Shown: positions 1 to 10,100 of the stretch, piece by piece
Numbering within the stretch: position 1 is the first letter of the stretch
How the letters are laid out: every line of letters begins with the position of its first letter
Source: Endomychus coccineus
Lineage: Eukaryota > Arthropoda > Insecta > Coleoptera > Endomychidae
Direction: 5' to 3'
DNA: 64,000 nucleotides
Assembly (NCBI GenBank): GCA_958510875.1
Contig: OY294068.1
Coordinates: forward strand, 200,185,997 to 200,249,996
Made by a program: the position numbers and the translations under genes
The notes under the pieces: model-generated
What the model was told of the DNA's origin: nothing
Seen by the model: only the letters and a program-made list of their open reading frames with translations
The model's database searches: none

Positions 1-656
1 GGCTTTGTCTTAGCGCACGGGGTGGCGATCGTACTGGGCGTTGTTGGTTTTTGCGCCACCAGCACCTGACTTGATCGTTTATAGGGCATATCCATAACAA
101 GTGGCGTAGTTATTCCTCTAATCTTAATGGTGTTACGAGCGTAGTCCATGATGGCTCCGCACTTGGTCAGAAAGTCTCTGCCCAAAATCCCGTCTGCATG
201 TAGTGGAAGGTTTTTAACCACCACCCAGTCTTGCAACAGGTGGGGCCGCCTTCTGTTATATTCGACCTGGCATTGGACCAGGGCGGAAGAGGTCATCTCT
301 TTTCCAGAAATGCCTACCAAGCGAATCGCGCCGGGCAGGGATACTGCCTCGCTTGGTACGCTACTCTCCTTTAAAAGAGATAGAGCAGATCCGGTGTCTA
401 TGCATAAAGTGCGCTGTTGTCCGTTTAATCGAACCCTTAAGTTAGTGGGCCCTCCGAATGACCCTATGCCTCCTACACAAGGGACTACTACCCTGGGTGT
501 TGTGGGTCTCGTATCTTTCTCCATCGCGGGTTGTATGACTCTGAAGTTACCATTCCCTTTCCCCCGACGCTTAACCAGCGTCCATTCACCTTGCTCCTCA
601 ACACCACTAGCAACCTTGCTCCTAGGAGCTTCTGGACAAGGTCGTGCTAGTTTAAA
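1..656 (-). CDS. Retropepsin-type aspartic protease, start of pro-pol (partial at left edge)
   Basis: This is the N-terminal part of the Pol polyprotein of the LTR element, which matures Gag and Pol. The frame stays open from the gag end to base 1. The active-site motif C-I-D-T-G-S is encoded around 387-404 and the second conserved motif I-L-G-R-D-F around 170-190, the usual pair for retropepsins. The frame is -1 relative to gag and shares a 10-base overlap with it at the slippery site, so expression probably depends on ribosomal frameshifting, not on its own start codon. No stop or frameshift is seen in the visible part. Reverse transcriptase would follow beyond the left edge. Confidence 0.8.
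607..656 (-). promoter_or_regulatory. Programmed -1 ribosomal frameshift signal between gag and pro
   Basis: On the minus strand the gag frame ends GCT TTA AAC TAG. This contains the slippery heptamer T-TTA-AAC (650-656) in the correct zero-frame phase, with the stop codon directly after it. Seven bases downstream begins a stem, ACCTTG (637-642) pairing with CAAGGT (613-618). It extends outward through CTAGC/GCTAG (646-650 with 607-611) and has a GC-rich self-complementary loop near 618-629. A one-base backward slip enters the protease frame, which is open. Heptamer, spacer and structure match known gag-pro signals; activity is inferred. Confidence 0.75.
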
Positions 657-1537
657 GCTGGTCTTGATTGCCCCGATGGGCGAGCGTTGTTCGGCTTCCT
701 ACCCTCTCCAGGTTCCCTCCTACGATCGCGGGTTCCGAAATCGCGGCAACCTATCGCGATGTGGCCTGGTTTCCCGCATCTAAAACAGGTGATGGGCTGC
801 CTTGTTGTTCCAGCTCGGATCTCGTTTGGACAGTCGGGTTTGTAATGCCCTTCTTCCCCGCACCCATAACATCGCATCTTTTCCAGTTGGGGTGCTGCCA
901 GACTAGGAGTAGCTGAGGGTCTTGACCTCAACTGGAGCTCAACCCTTTCTGACTGCCTAGCCATTTCCTCAGCTTTTTTGAGGGTGAGGCTGGGTTCTCG
1001 CAGTAATGCTGTTCCAATATCCCGCATCAATTCCTTCCTTAAACCCTGCTTAAACTGGTGGATCATAGTCCGCTCAGTATTCTTCCTCAACCCCGGAATT
1101 TCCTCTTCCACTGCATCCATCAGATCCTCCTCCAAGACCTGCCTCCCAAAATGCTTAATTCGCGTGGCAAATTCGGCCACCGTTTCATCGTGGCGTTGGA
1201 TGCACTTGGCCAGTTGAGCCAAGCTTTCCCCTGATGTTTGTAATGGCGTGAAGCGCTCTATCAGCTTGTCTCGGAAGTCGTCGTATGCCAGATTATCCAA
1301 ATCGGCATCCGCTTGGAAGTAAGTGTACGCTTCCCCTTCTAGTCGGAATTTTAATATTTTCAAGGTATTTTCTTCCGACCAACCATCCAGTTTGGACCTT
1401 TGCTCTAATTTGGCAAAATAGGCCTTTACATTGTCCTTCCCGGAAAAAGGGTCCACTGTCCCAGCGACCATGCCTAAAGGCATGGTTGGCCATGAGGCTG
1501 CTAGTGGGGCTGGGCCGGGCATACCTGCAGGATTCAT
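647..1537 (-). CDS. gag: Gag polyprotein of the Gypsy-type element
   Basis: This encodes 296 residues from the first in-frame ATG (1535-1537); the frame is open a little further upstream but without another ATG. The N-terminal two thirds, with a segment rich in Trp, Phe and Leu (D-P-F-S-G-K-D-N, then F-R-L-E-G-E-A), resembles the retrotransposon Gag capsid domain. Two CCHC knuckles follow, at about residues 223-236 (C-Y-G-C-G-E-E-G-H...C) and 251-264 (C-F-R-C-G-K-P-G-H...C), and then a basic Arg-rich tail that should bind RNA. Gag assembles the cytoplasmic particle that packages the element RNA. The frame is uninterrupted and ends at TAG right after the frameshift heptamer. Confidence 0.88.
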   Translation of the reverse strand: MNPAGMPGPAPLAASWPTMPLGMVAGTVDPFSGKDNVKAYFAKLEQRSKLDGWSEENTLKILKFRLEGEAYTYFQADADLDNLAYDDFRDKLIERFTPLQTSGESLAQLAKCIQRHDETVAEFATRIKHFGRQVLEEDLMDAVEEEIPGLRKNTERTMIHQFKQGLRKELMRDIGTALLREPSLTLKKAEEMARQSERVELQLRSRPSATPSLAAPQLEKMRCYGCGEEGHYKPDCPNEIRAGTTRQPITCFRCGKPGHIAIGCRDFGTRDRRREPGEGRKPNNARPSGQSRPALN

Positions 1538-1564
1538 TTGAAATCCGGATTTCGTAGCTCTCAC

Positions 1565-2510
1565 TCTGATGATTCCGCCACCGAAGACCCAACTATGTAC
1601 TTACTAGACACTACCTCAAAATAAAAATAAAAAAAATTGACCTATCGTTAGCTTTCGGCTACTTCTTTAAATTGAATTTAAAGGAAATTCAAGAATAAAA
1701 TATTACTGGTGAATTTAATCTGCGTTGAAAGTTAGAGAAAAAAAAAATTTTTGACTTGAATTGTTACTATAAAAAATTTTTTTAAACTGTTTAGGTTGAC
1801 CCTGTAATACAGGACAAATAAAAAAAAATTAAACAAGATGTAAAATTCCAAACGCAGAACTCCCAGAATCAAAATCTTTCTGCTCGAACACGTAATTAGT
1901 GCTTGTACACGAGAGACACCTTTTGATTCAATTCACCCGGCTCCTTCTCTTGCTGGTTCACTGTTCCTTGACCTAGTTACACAAAAAAAAATAACATACA
2001 CTTTCTCTTGGCCCTAGTCTGCAAGCTCCTACAATGCTGTAATCACTTATTTCAAGCTATTAACTAAAGCACCTACTATTTATTCTGATGGTCACACCCC
2101 CTTCCGATAAGAATCCGTTCTCATAAAAGGTATACGGAAACCTTATCCGGTTCCCTAAATGAAAGGTTGTTTTTACCTGGTTGCTATTAACGATAATCAA
2201 AAACTTCCTAATTGGAAATAAATACTTTCCCAACTTTCAATTGCTATGCCTGATTTCAACGGCGCTCAGTGTATATATGCTTTAAATGATCTGACCTACT
2301 ATTTACTGGGGTTATTGAACTACTACCCAATTAATAACCTTACTGTTCTATGTTCTCAACACCACTGTTATTTCCCTTGCGTTATAACGTATAACCTCAC
2401 TTCAAAACAAAACAATGAAATGTTTTGTTACTTCCGAAACTGTCACTACTAAATTTTTCGAAGACGTGGATTATCACCTTGTTATTTAGGCTTAAAAAAA
2501 AACCTAAGAT
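1565..2510 (-). other. Untranslated leader of the LTR element
   Basis: AT-rich sequence with long A and T tracts lies between the gag start and the primer-binding-site-like sequence. No open frame of note. Its position makes it the 5' leader, where packaging signals usually sit; none can be named by eye. Confidence 0.5.
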
Positions 2511-2528
2511 CCCACCGCTGCGACACCA
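2511..2528 (-). promoter_or_regulatory. Candidate tRNA primer-binding site
   Basis: On the minus strand TGGTGTCGCAGCGGTGGG begins two bases after the LTR-like terminus ATTACA. It starts with TGG, the complement of a tRNA CCA end, as primer sites do. I could not assign a tRNA with confidence. Confidence 0.5.
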
Positions 2529-2530
2529 AA

Positions 2531-3139
2531 TGTAATAATCTGAAAGGCTGGTATTTGGGAGCAATTGAATAAACTTATTTATATGGTTATTGCACACAAG
2601 CCAGGTAAACCAAATTCAGCTCAGATATTACTAGGTTATGTATTTTTATTGTTCCCTCAGGTCAAAGCCCTATGGGATCCAATGAGGCTACGGAGAGTGA
2701 AAACCTTATTGTAACTATTGCTATGATAGCTACCCTTCTATGCAACTCGAGGGTTGCAGAGATAGTAGAATGCAGGGTACACTACGAGAAGTGCCCTGTC
2801 GTTGGTAGTATGGTTTAAAATTAGCTGCCACCAGTCCCCTTTTACAGATGTTTTAGAGAATAGTTCAGGGAACGGAACTAGACTCGAAGGAGTTCCTCTC
2901 CAGTAGCACTTGGTATAAATAGTTTAGTAGCGGGGCCCTTCCTGGCCGATTTATACACTAGGCTAGTATGACAGCTTCACGTTGCTGAAGATGTTCGGAG
3001 TGACAAACACGACAGGATTGTTCACCTCCACTACAAGGTTATCTAAGGGATGGTGTTTCAATGAAGAACAATGAGAACAGTATAAGTTGTATATTGGAGA
3101 AAAGTTAATTGTATACAAAATAAAACAATAAAGATTACA
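2531..3139 (-). repeat. Probable 5' LTR (inner edge good, outer edge tentative)
   Basis: The inner edge is set by the primer-site sequence: on the minus strand the LTR ends ...GATTATTACA at 2531. An AATAAG/TTTATT-rich stretch near 2565-2585 could carry the polyadenylation signal. The outer edge is placed at 3139, where the minus strand begins TGTAATC, giving a short inverted terminus TGTAAT...ATTACA. Another ATTACA near 3563-3568 could be the edge instead. The partner LTR is outside the window, so this cannot be settled here. Confidence 0.4.
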
Positions 3140-5160
3140 CGGATGTATATATAAGTATATATACTAAGTCCCATACATATAAACTTAAAGGGAAAAATAT
3201 GTCATATAACCAACAAGAACAAACAATGAATTTAAATTAAGCCAATTTAATTTTGATGCTAGATATCTGAATAGTATATAAAAAAACAATATATAATAAA
3301 TTGCATAAGACTTTATCGAGACCGATCAATCAGTGAATTATTGATTTGCCTGATGTAACGAAGCCAGGGAGTTGTTTCTTTGGGGGCTAACCTTAATTCT
3401 GAAATGGATCTACCACTCTGATGGAGTAACTATGGTTATAAAGTGAACCAGAGGGGCCACTGATAGTAAGATTGAGATCCCCGAAGGGTGACTCTCTAAA
3501 TAGATCCCCTGTTGTTTTTATCCACAGCTACCTGGTTCGTTATGTATCGGTAGATCGAGTGAATTACACAACAAATAATCAATACAATGAAACTCTAGTT
3601 GTCCCGATGAACTCAAACACTTTCTGTCAAATTAGCCGCTGATGGCTAACTCTCCCTGTCCTTAAAGATCAGGGTCTCAATAGGGGTTTTTAGACCCCTT
3701 GAACTTCCAGATAAAAATTAATAATAATAATAACTACCCTTGTAGCAACTTTTGAATAGTGAGCTATCCCCAAATAATTATATCTTTGACCCTACAATTA
3801 CGGTAACACTGATTCCAATTATACCTATCCTAAGTAGGTCCCTTAAATACACTATAAAATATGAGAAATTCGCAGATGGATCGCTACGCTTCTAGTAAGT
3901 CAAAATACCCTATTAATGCTTACATTTACCGGGGTGATGACCTCAGAATTTTTAGCTTGAACACAGACTAAACAGCTTTCTCTAAAGACTTACCCTGACT
4001 TAGTACTTAATCCTTAATCCACAGGGTAACTTAGACACTTGAGCTTACACTTCACGGCTTACACAAAATGTATTACGCGGCGTCTTTTTGTTAATTTTAT
4101 AAATTACACCACGAAGCTAGTTCTCTCTCGCACCCAGATCAAAATTATCTAAACGTTAAAGGCAACAAATTCTCCAAAATATCAAATTACTATAGACTTC
4201 TATCATCAAGTTACTAATGACGTTCTCCACAATTTCTTTTATAGGTTATTATAGATTCTAGTTACCAAATAATATTCCCTAAATAGCAAATGATATTAAA
4301 GTAAAATGTAAGTTCTCTTGAACTGGTACTTGAAATGATTTAAGGTGAATGAAAATAAACTATAAGAATGATACAAATTGATTTGAATGACTTAATTTAC
4401 TTTGAGTAATAACGAAAGAGTAATATAGTTGCAAAAATTAGAAATCTTGTAACTTGTAATACAACAAAAACAATCAATTGACTACGTTAAAAAATATTAA
4501 TTAAAAGAATTAAAGGATCTGACTTTGAGAGAGAGACTGAGCTATATGTACAATGAACTAGCTTACCCAACAAGGCACAAAAAAAAAGAAGTGGAACTGC
4601 TCTTGCAAAAGAGTTTTCATTTTTATAATTTGTCTCCCCCCCGAAATTGGCCTCCTGATTCGCTAACCTAAAATTCAAACGGACCAATGAAGTTGGTTGT
4701 ATCCCGTTGCACCTTGCACTAATACACAAATCTGTATTTAGAGTTGCCTGTATTCCCACATCGAGGGGCAGTGAGTGACCACAAAAAATGATTTCTCCAA
4801 ACCCTGCTGACTAAGTAATTAACTCCGTATGCGTAGAAAGTGCAAGGTCCGCGGAATAGCGCCTCGAAGGCTCTAATTCTTAAAAATCACGTACAACTTG
4901 TAAAAGGTATTAGATGGCGTATCTCTGGCGCCAGACAGGAATTCCATTATTTCAATCTGAATAAAACTCTAATTGTTGAATATAGAATGTATATGTATAG
5001 TCTGTTCCTGTCAGGAATTTAGAAATTTTAGATTTGAAATGCCCGTAAAAACGGAACTACACTCTACGGAATGATTTGAGTTGTACTCTCATGTGTCAAG
5101 TATTCCTGGTTTACTTAGAGTGGCTTAATTTTCGGGAGTTTGCTCATGCTTACGCTACTT
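3140..5160. other. No gene recognised
   Basis: AT-rich DNA with no convincing coding frame. The part up to about 4.1 kb has several mid-GC stretches like those in the LTR and could be LTR or an older insertion. Short frames at 4487-4759 and 4840-5022 show no recognisable motif. Confidence 0.4.
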
Positions 5161-5164
5161 TGAT

Positions 5165-6800
5165 TCAATCGTAAAAAAAAAAATAATAATCCCCCGGATT
5201 ATTACAGTTAGCAATAGTAGCTGAAATAGGAGATCCCACTCCTGTGCCGAATATTTGGCGAAAATATTGCTCACCGTATTGAAAATAAGTGCATTCTAAA
5301 CAAAACTTTACTGCATTTATAAATTCAGCTTGATCTAGAGGTGTGTGGTTTTTAATCTCTGCCCAACGTTTTCTGATGCTATTCAATGCCAAAATGACTG
5401 GTAGGTATTTTTGTAAATAAAGAAACAATGTCCAAGGAAATTAATAGATGATCTACGGCTATGTATTGATTTTTTTATAAATTCATTATAAAATCACAAT
5501 TATTATAAATTCAGGAGTTTTTCACATAAAATTAATTTTTTTCCTATATTATTTTTGATAGATTTTGATAAATTGTAGGTAGACGCTCCAATATAACTTT
5601 ACAATGGGTCTCAAAGGTAGATAGATATAAGGTGCTTGCCCATTATGGCAAATTAATTTATTTTTCAATACAATATGGATTATCTTATTATTGTACCATT
5701 TATTAATTGATTTATTCGTCATTTTGTATTGATAATGTAGGGTCAGATTTTAATCTTTTGTAAGTTGTTTCATCATTTAATAGATTTCCTATTTTGTTTT
5801 CGTACTCATTTCTATGCATCATAACGGCTTTATTACATTTGTCTGTATTCAAAACTAATATTTGAGGGTTAGCATATAAGGACTCTTTTGTCTTTTTTGT
5901 GATAGTTAATAGTATATTAAAGAAAGAGTTTCCTAAGACTCGTCTTAAAGCACGAATTCAAGTTTAAAAAACGAGTGGCGAAGCCACGAGTTTTTTTGAA
6001 GAATGAGTGCTTCAAGGTCTTAGGAAACGAGTTGTTTATACTATTTTCTGTAATTTGCCCTTTTTATGCCGTTTTTAAACAAAAATATTTAATTTAGTCC
6101 ATTTAGGGATTTTTATGGTGGTTGGTAACATCTTAATTTTGAAAGTGAAAATTTGATTTAGTGGTTCTGTGATCGCTTTTCGTTTTATCAAAATTCTGTC
6201 ACAAACCATGAATATGGAAGAATAACACTAGAAAACGACTATTAGTACAAATATCCAAGCCATATTGTGTATTAGCTGAAATCATTTTTCCACTGGACAC
6301 GTCGGCGACTTTCTCTTCTTGAGTTGTTGACGCTCGACACTGTCATTTAAACTGACATAATGATGACAAGATAATTCCGCATCAAGCTCGCCAACCTAAA
6401 CATTTTCGTAAAAAGTTCCGTGCTTTTTTGGATATTAAGACCACGGCGAGTGATGACGTTGCGTTCGTTAATGGGTCAATTAGAAAATCAAAATGGAGGC
6501 AAATTACAAAAACGATTTTTTGCTAGGCGTTTATTCTTTTTATTTGTCAAGATGTTACAAATTTAATTTTTTTCCTTTCAATTTTTAGTTCTAATTCCGC
6601 AATTATATTGTCAATGGACAATTTTTGATCATCAGGCAATGCAAATTTCTGACCCAAACTCAACGTGTGCTGCATCTCATCCGTAATTTTTGTGTCTTAG
6701 GTTTTTTAACAATAATTGTTTACTGACTTTTACTTTTTCATAAGCTACACACTTCATTAAACTATTTATCTTTTTTGATTGAATGGCTTTGATTTTGAAA
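5165..6800 (-). pseudogene. Penelope-like element (PLE) reverse transcriptase, decayed and split by a repeat unit
   Basis: Reading leftwards, 6515-6720 encodes an N-terminal segment (H-T-L-S-L-G-Q-K-F-A-L-P). An inserted repeat unit occupies 5910-6513. The frame resumes with L-N-T-D-K-C-N-K-A-V-M-M and E-Y-E-N-K-I, matching the PLE 'ADKG..V.m....Y' region. Then come S-L-D-I-V-S-L-F-T-K-I-P near 5400-5470 and, in a shifted frame, F-C-L-E-C-T-Y-F-Q-Y...G-T-G-V-G-S-P-I-S-A near 5210-5330, the PLE motif before the catalytic YxDD. The catalytic box and the GIY-YIG end are missing to the left. Stops and frameshifts show it is dead. Confidence 0.8.
5910..6513 (+). repeat. Single full-length copy of the array unit, inserted in the PLE
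   Basis: This is the same unit as in the 7.0-12.9 kb array, in the long form that keeps the internal segment of about 137 bp. It begins TAGTATATT and ends TTACAAAA. PLE coding sequence lies on both sides, so its edges mark a real insertion. I see no target duplication beyond one or two A residues. Its first stem differs slightly from the array copies (AAAGAAAGAG instead of AAAGAACGAG). Confidence 0.85.
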
Positions 6801-7041
6801 AAATTGATATCAAAATTCAGATAACAGAGTATGGCACTGTTAGGGACGGTCCGGGGAAGTCCTATAGTTGGTTCGGCGAGATTCCTCGATGCGTGGGTGA
6901 TGAGGAAGGTATATAGAAGTGCGATGAAAACAAGAGTGAAGAGGGGGATTACGCAATTAGCATAAGAATATCAGATGTATTATTGATTATAGTCATTCTT
7001 TAAGAATATAATCGACTTTTATTTGATAAGTGTCTCTTTAA

Positions 7042-7181
7042 AATAGTATATTAAAGAACGAGTTTCCTAAGACTCGTCTTAAAGCACGATTTCAAGTTTA
7101 AAAAACGAGTGGCGAAGCCACGAGTTCTTTTAAAGAATGAGTGCTTCAAGGTCTTAGGAAAGGAGTTGCTTATACTATTTT
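7042..7181. repeat. Palindromic module at the start of each unit
   Basis: The first 140 bp or so of a unit fold back on themselves: ATAGTATA pairs with TATACTAT at the ends, TTTCCTAAGAC with GTCTTAGGAAA inside, and ACGAGTGGC with GCCACGAGT at the centre. Directly after it comes TTTTGTAATTTGC, whose inverse GCAAATTACAAAA closes the unit (7632-7643). So each unit has a terminal hairpin plus a pair of 13-bp inverted repeats. This arrangement recurs in every copy. Confidence 0.85.
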
Positions 7182-10100
7182 TTGTAATTTGCTCTTTTTA
7201 TGCCGTTTTTAAAAAAAATGTTCAATTTAGTCCATTTAGGGATTTTTATGGTGGTTGGTAACACCTTAATTTTGAAAGTGAAAATTTGATTTAGTGGTTC
7301 TGTGATCGCTTTTCGTTTTATCAAAATTCTGTCACAAACCATGAATATGGAAGAATAACACTAGAAAACGACTATTAGTACAAATATCTAAGCCATATTG
7401 TGTATTAGCTGAAATCATTTTTCCACTGGACACGTCGGCGACTTTCTCTTCTTGAGTTGTTGACGCTCGACAATGTCATTTAAACTGACATAATGATGAC
7501 AAGATAATTCCGCATCAAGCTCGCAAACCTAAACATTTTCGTAAAAAGTTCCGTGCTTTTTTGGATATTAAGACACGGCGAGTGATGACGTTGCGTTCGT
7601 TAATGGGTCAATTAGAAAATCAAAATGGAGGCAAATTACAAAATTAGTATATTAAAGAACGAGTTTCCTAAGACTCGTCTTAAAGCACGATTTCAAGTTT
7701 AAAAAACGAGTGGCGAAGCTACGAGTTCTTTTAAAGAATGAGTGCTTCATGGTCTTAGGAAAGGAGTTGCTTATACTATTTTTTGTAATTTGCTCTTTTT
7801 ATGCCGTTTTTAAACAAAAATGTTCAATTTAGTCCATTTAGGGATTTTTATGGTGGTTGGTAACATCTTAATTTTGAAAGTGAAAATTTTATTTAGTGGT
7901 TCTGTGATCGCTTTCTTGAGTTGTTGACGCTCGACACTGTCATTTAAACTGACATAATGATGACAAGATAATTCCGCATCAAGCTCGCCAACCTAAACAT
8001 TTTCGTAAAAAGTTCCGTGCTTTTTTGGATATTAAGACACGGCGAGTGATGACGTTGCGTTCGTTAATGGGTCAATTAGAAAATCAAAATGGAGGCAAAT
8101 TACAAAATTAGTATATTAAAGAACGAGTTTCCTAAGACTCGTCTTAAAGCACGATTTCAAGTTTAAAAAACGAGTGGCGAAGCTACGAGTTCTTTTAAAG
8201 AATGAGTGCTTCATGGTCTTAGGAAAGGAGTTGCTTATACTATTTTTTGTAATTTGCTCTTTTTATGCCGTTTTTAAACAAAAATGTTCAATTTAGTCCA
8301 TTTAGGGATTTTTATGGTGGTTGGTAACATCTTAATTTTGAAAGTGAAAATTTTATTTAGTGGTTCTGTGATCGCTTTCTTGAGTTGTTGACGCTCGACA
8401 CTGTCATTTAAACTGACATAATGATGACAAGATAATTCCGCATCAAGCTCGCCAACCTAAACATTTTCGTAAAAAGTTCCGTGCTTTTTTGGATATTAAG
8501 ACACGGCGAGTGATGACGTTGCGTTCGTTAATGGGTCAATTAGAAAATCAAAATGGAGGCAAATTACAAAATTAGTATATTAAAGAACGAGTTTCCTAAG
8601 ACTCGTCTTAAAGCACGATTTCAAGTTTAAAAAACGAGTGGCGAAGCTACGAGTTCTTTTAAAGAATGAGTGCTTCATGGTCTTAGGAAAGGAGTTGCTT
8701 ATACTATTTTTTGTAATTTGCTCTTTTTATGCCGTTTTTAAACAAAAATGTTCAATTTAGTCCATTTAGGGATTTTTATGGTGGTTGGTAACATCTTAAT
8801 TTTGAAAGTGAAAATTTTATTTAGTGGTTCTGTGATCGCTTTCTTGAGTTGTTGACGCTCGACACTGTCATTTAAACTGACATAATGATGACAAGATAAT
8901 TCCGCATCAAGCTCGCCAACCTAAACATTTTCGTAAAAAGTTCCGTGCTTTTTTGGATATTAAGACACGGCGAGTGATGACGTTGCGTTCGTTAATGGGT
9001 CAATTAGAAAATCAAAATGGAGGCAAATTACAAAATTAGTATATTAAAGAACGAGTTTCCTAAGACTCGTCTTAAAGCACGATTTCAAGTTTAAAAAACG
9101 AGTGGCGAAGCTACGAGTTCTTTTAAAGAATGAGTGCTTCATGGTCTTAGGAAAGGAGTTGCTTATACTATTTTTTGTAATTTGCTCTTTTTATGCCGTT
9201 TTTAAACAAAAATGTTCAATTTAGTCCATTTAGGGATTTTTATGGTGGTTGGTAACACCTTAATTTTGAAAGTGAAAATTTGATTTAGTGGTTCTGTGAT
9301 CGCTTTTTGAGTTGTTGATGCTCGACACTGTCATTTAAACTGACATAATGATGACAAGATAATTCCGCATCAAGCTCGCCAACCTAAACATTTTCGTAAA
9401 AAGTTCCGTGCTTTTTTGGATATTAAGACACGGCGAGTGATGACGTTGCGTTCGTTAATGGGTCAATTAGAAAATCAAAATGGAGGCAAATTACAAAATT
9501 AGTATATTAAAGAACGAGTTTCCTAAGACTCGTCTTAAAGCACGATTTCAAGTTTAAAAAACGAGTGGCGAAGCTACGAGTTCTTTTAAAGAATGAGTGC
9601 TTCATGGTCTTAGGAAAGGAGTTGCTTATACTATTTTTTGTAATTTGCTCTTTTTATGCCGTTTTTAAACAAAAATGTTCAATTTAGTCCATTTAGGGAT
9701 TTTTATGGTGGTTGGTAACACCTTAATTTTGAAAGTGAAAATTTGATTTAGTGGTTCTGTGATCGCTTTTTGAGTTGTTGATGCTCGACACTGTCATTTA
9801 AACTGACATAATGATGACAAGATAATTCCGCATCAAGCTCGCCAACCTAAACATTTTCGTAAAAAGTTCCGTGCTTTTTTGGATATTAAGACACGGCGAG
9901 TGATGACGTTGCGTTCGTTAATGGGTCAATTAGAAAATCAAAATGGAGGCAAATTACAAAATTAGTATATTAAAGAACGAGTTTCCTAAGACTCGTCTTA
10001 AAGCACGATTTCAAGTTTAAAAAACGAGTGGCGAAGCTACGAGTTCTTTTAAAGAATGAGTGCTTCATGGTCTTAGGAAAGGAGTTGCTTATACTATTTT

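Larger units (their letters stand above)
1..3139 (-). mobile_element. Gypsy-type LTR retrotransposon, 5' part (LTR, leader, gag, start of pro)
   Basis: Read on the minus strand, the order is a probable LTR, a primer-binding-site-like sequence, a leader of about 1 kb, an intact gag with two CCHC zinc knuckles, then an aspartic protease in the -1 frame that runs off the left edge of the window. LTR-leader-gag-pro order and paired zinc knuckles are typical of Ty3/Gypsy elements. Reverse transcriptase, RNase H, integrase and the other LTR lie outside the window, so the clade cannot be fixed. Intact gag and protease frames suggest a fairly young copy. The outer LTR edge is uncertain. Confidence 0.8.

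Noticed and set aside
148..783. 211-codon plus-strand frame
   Set aside because: It lies opposite the protease and gag end, which have clear motifs; this frame has none.
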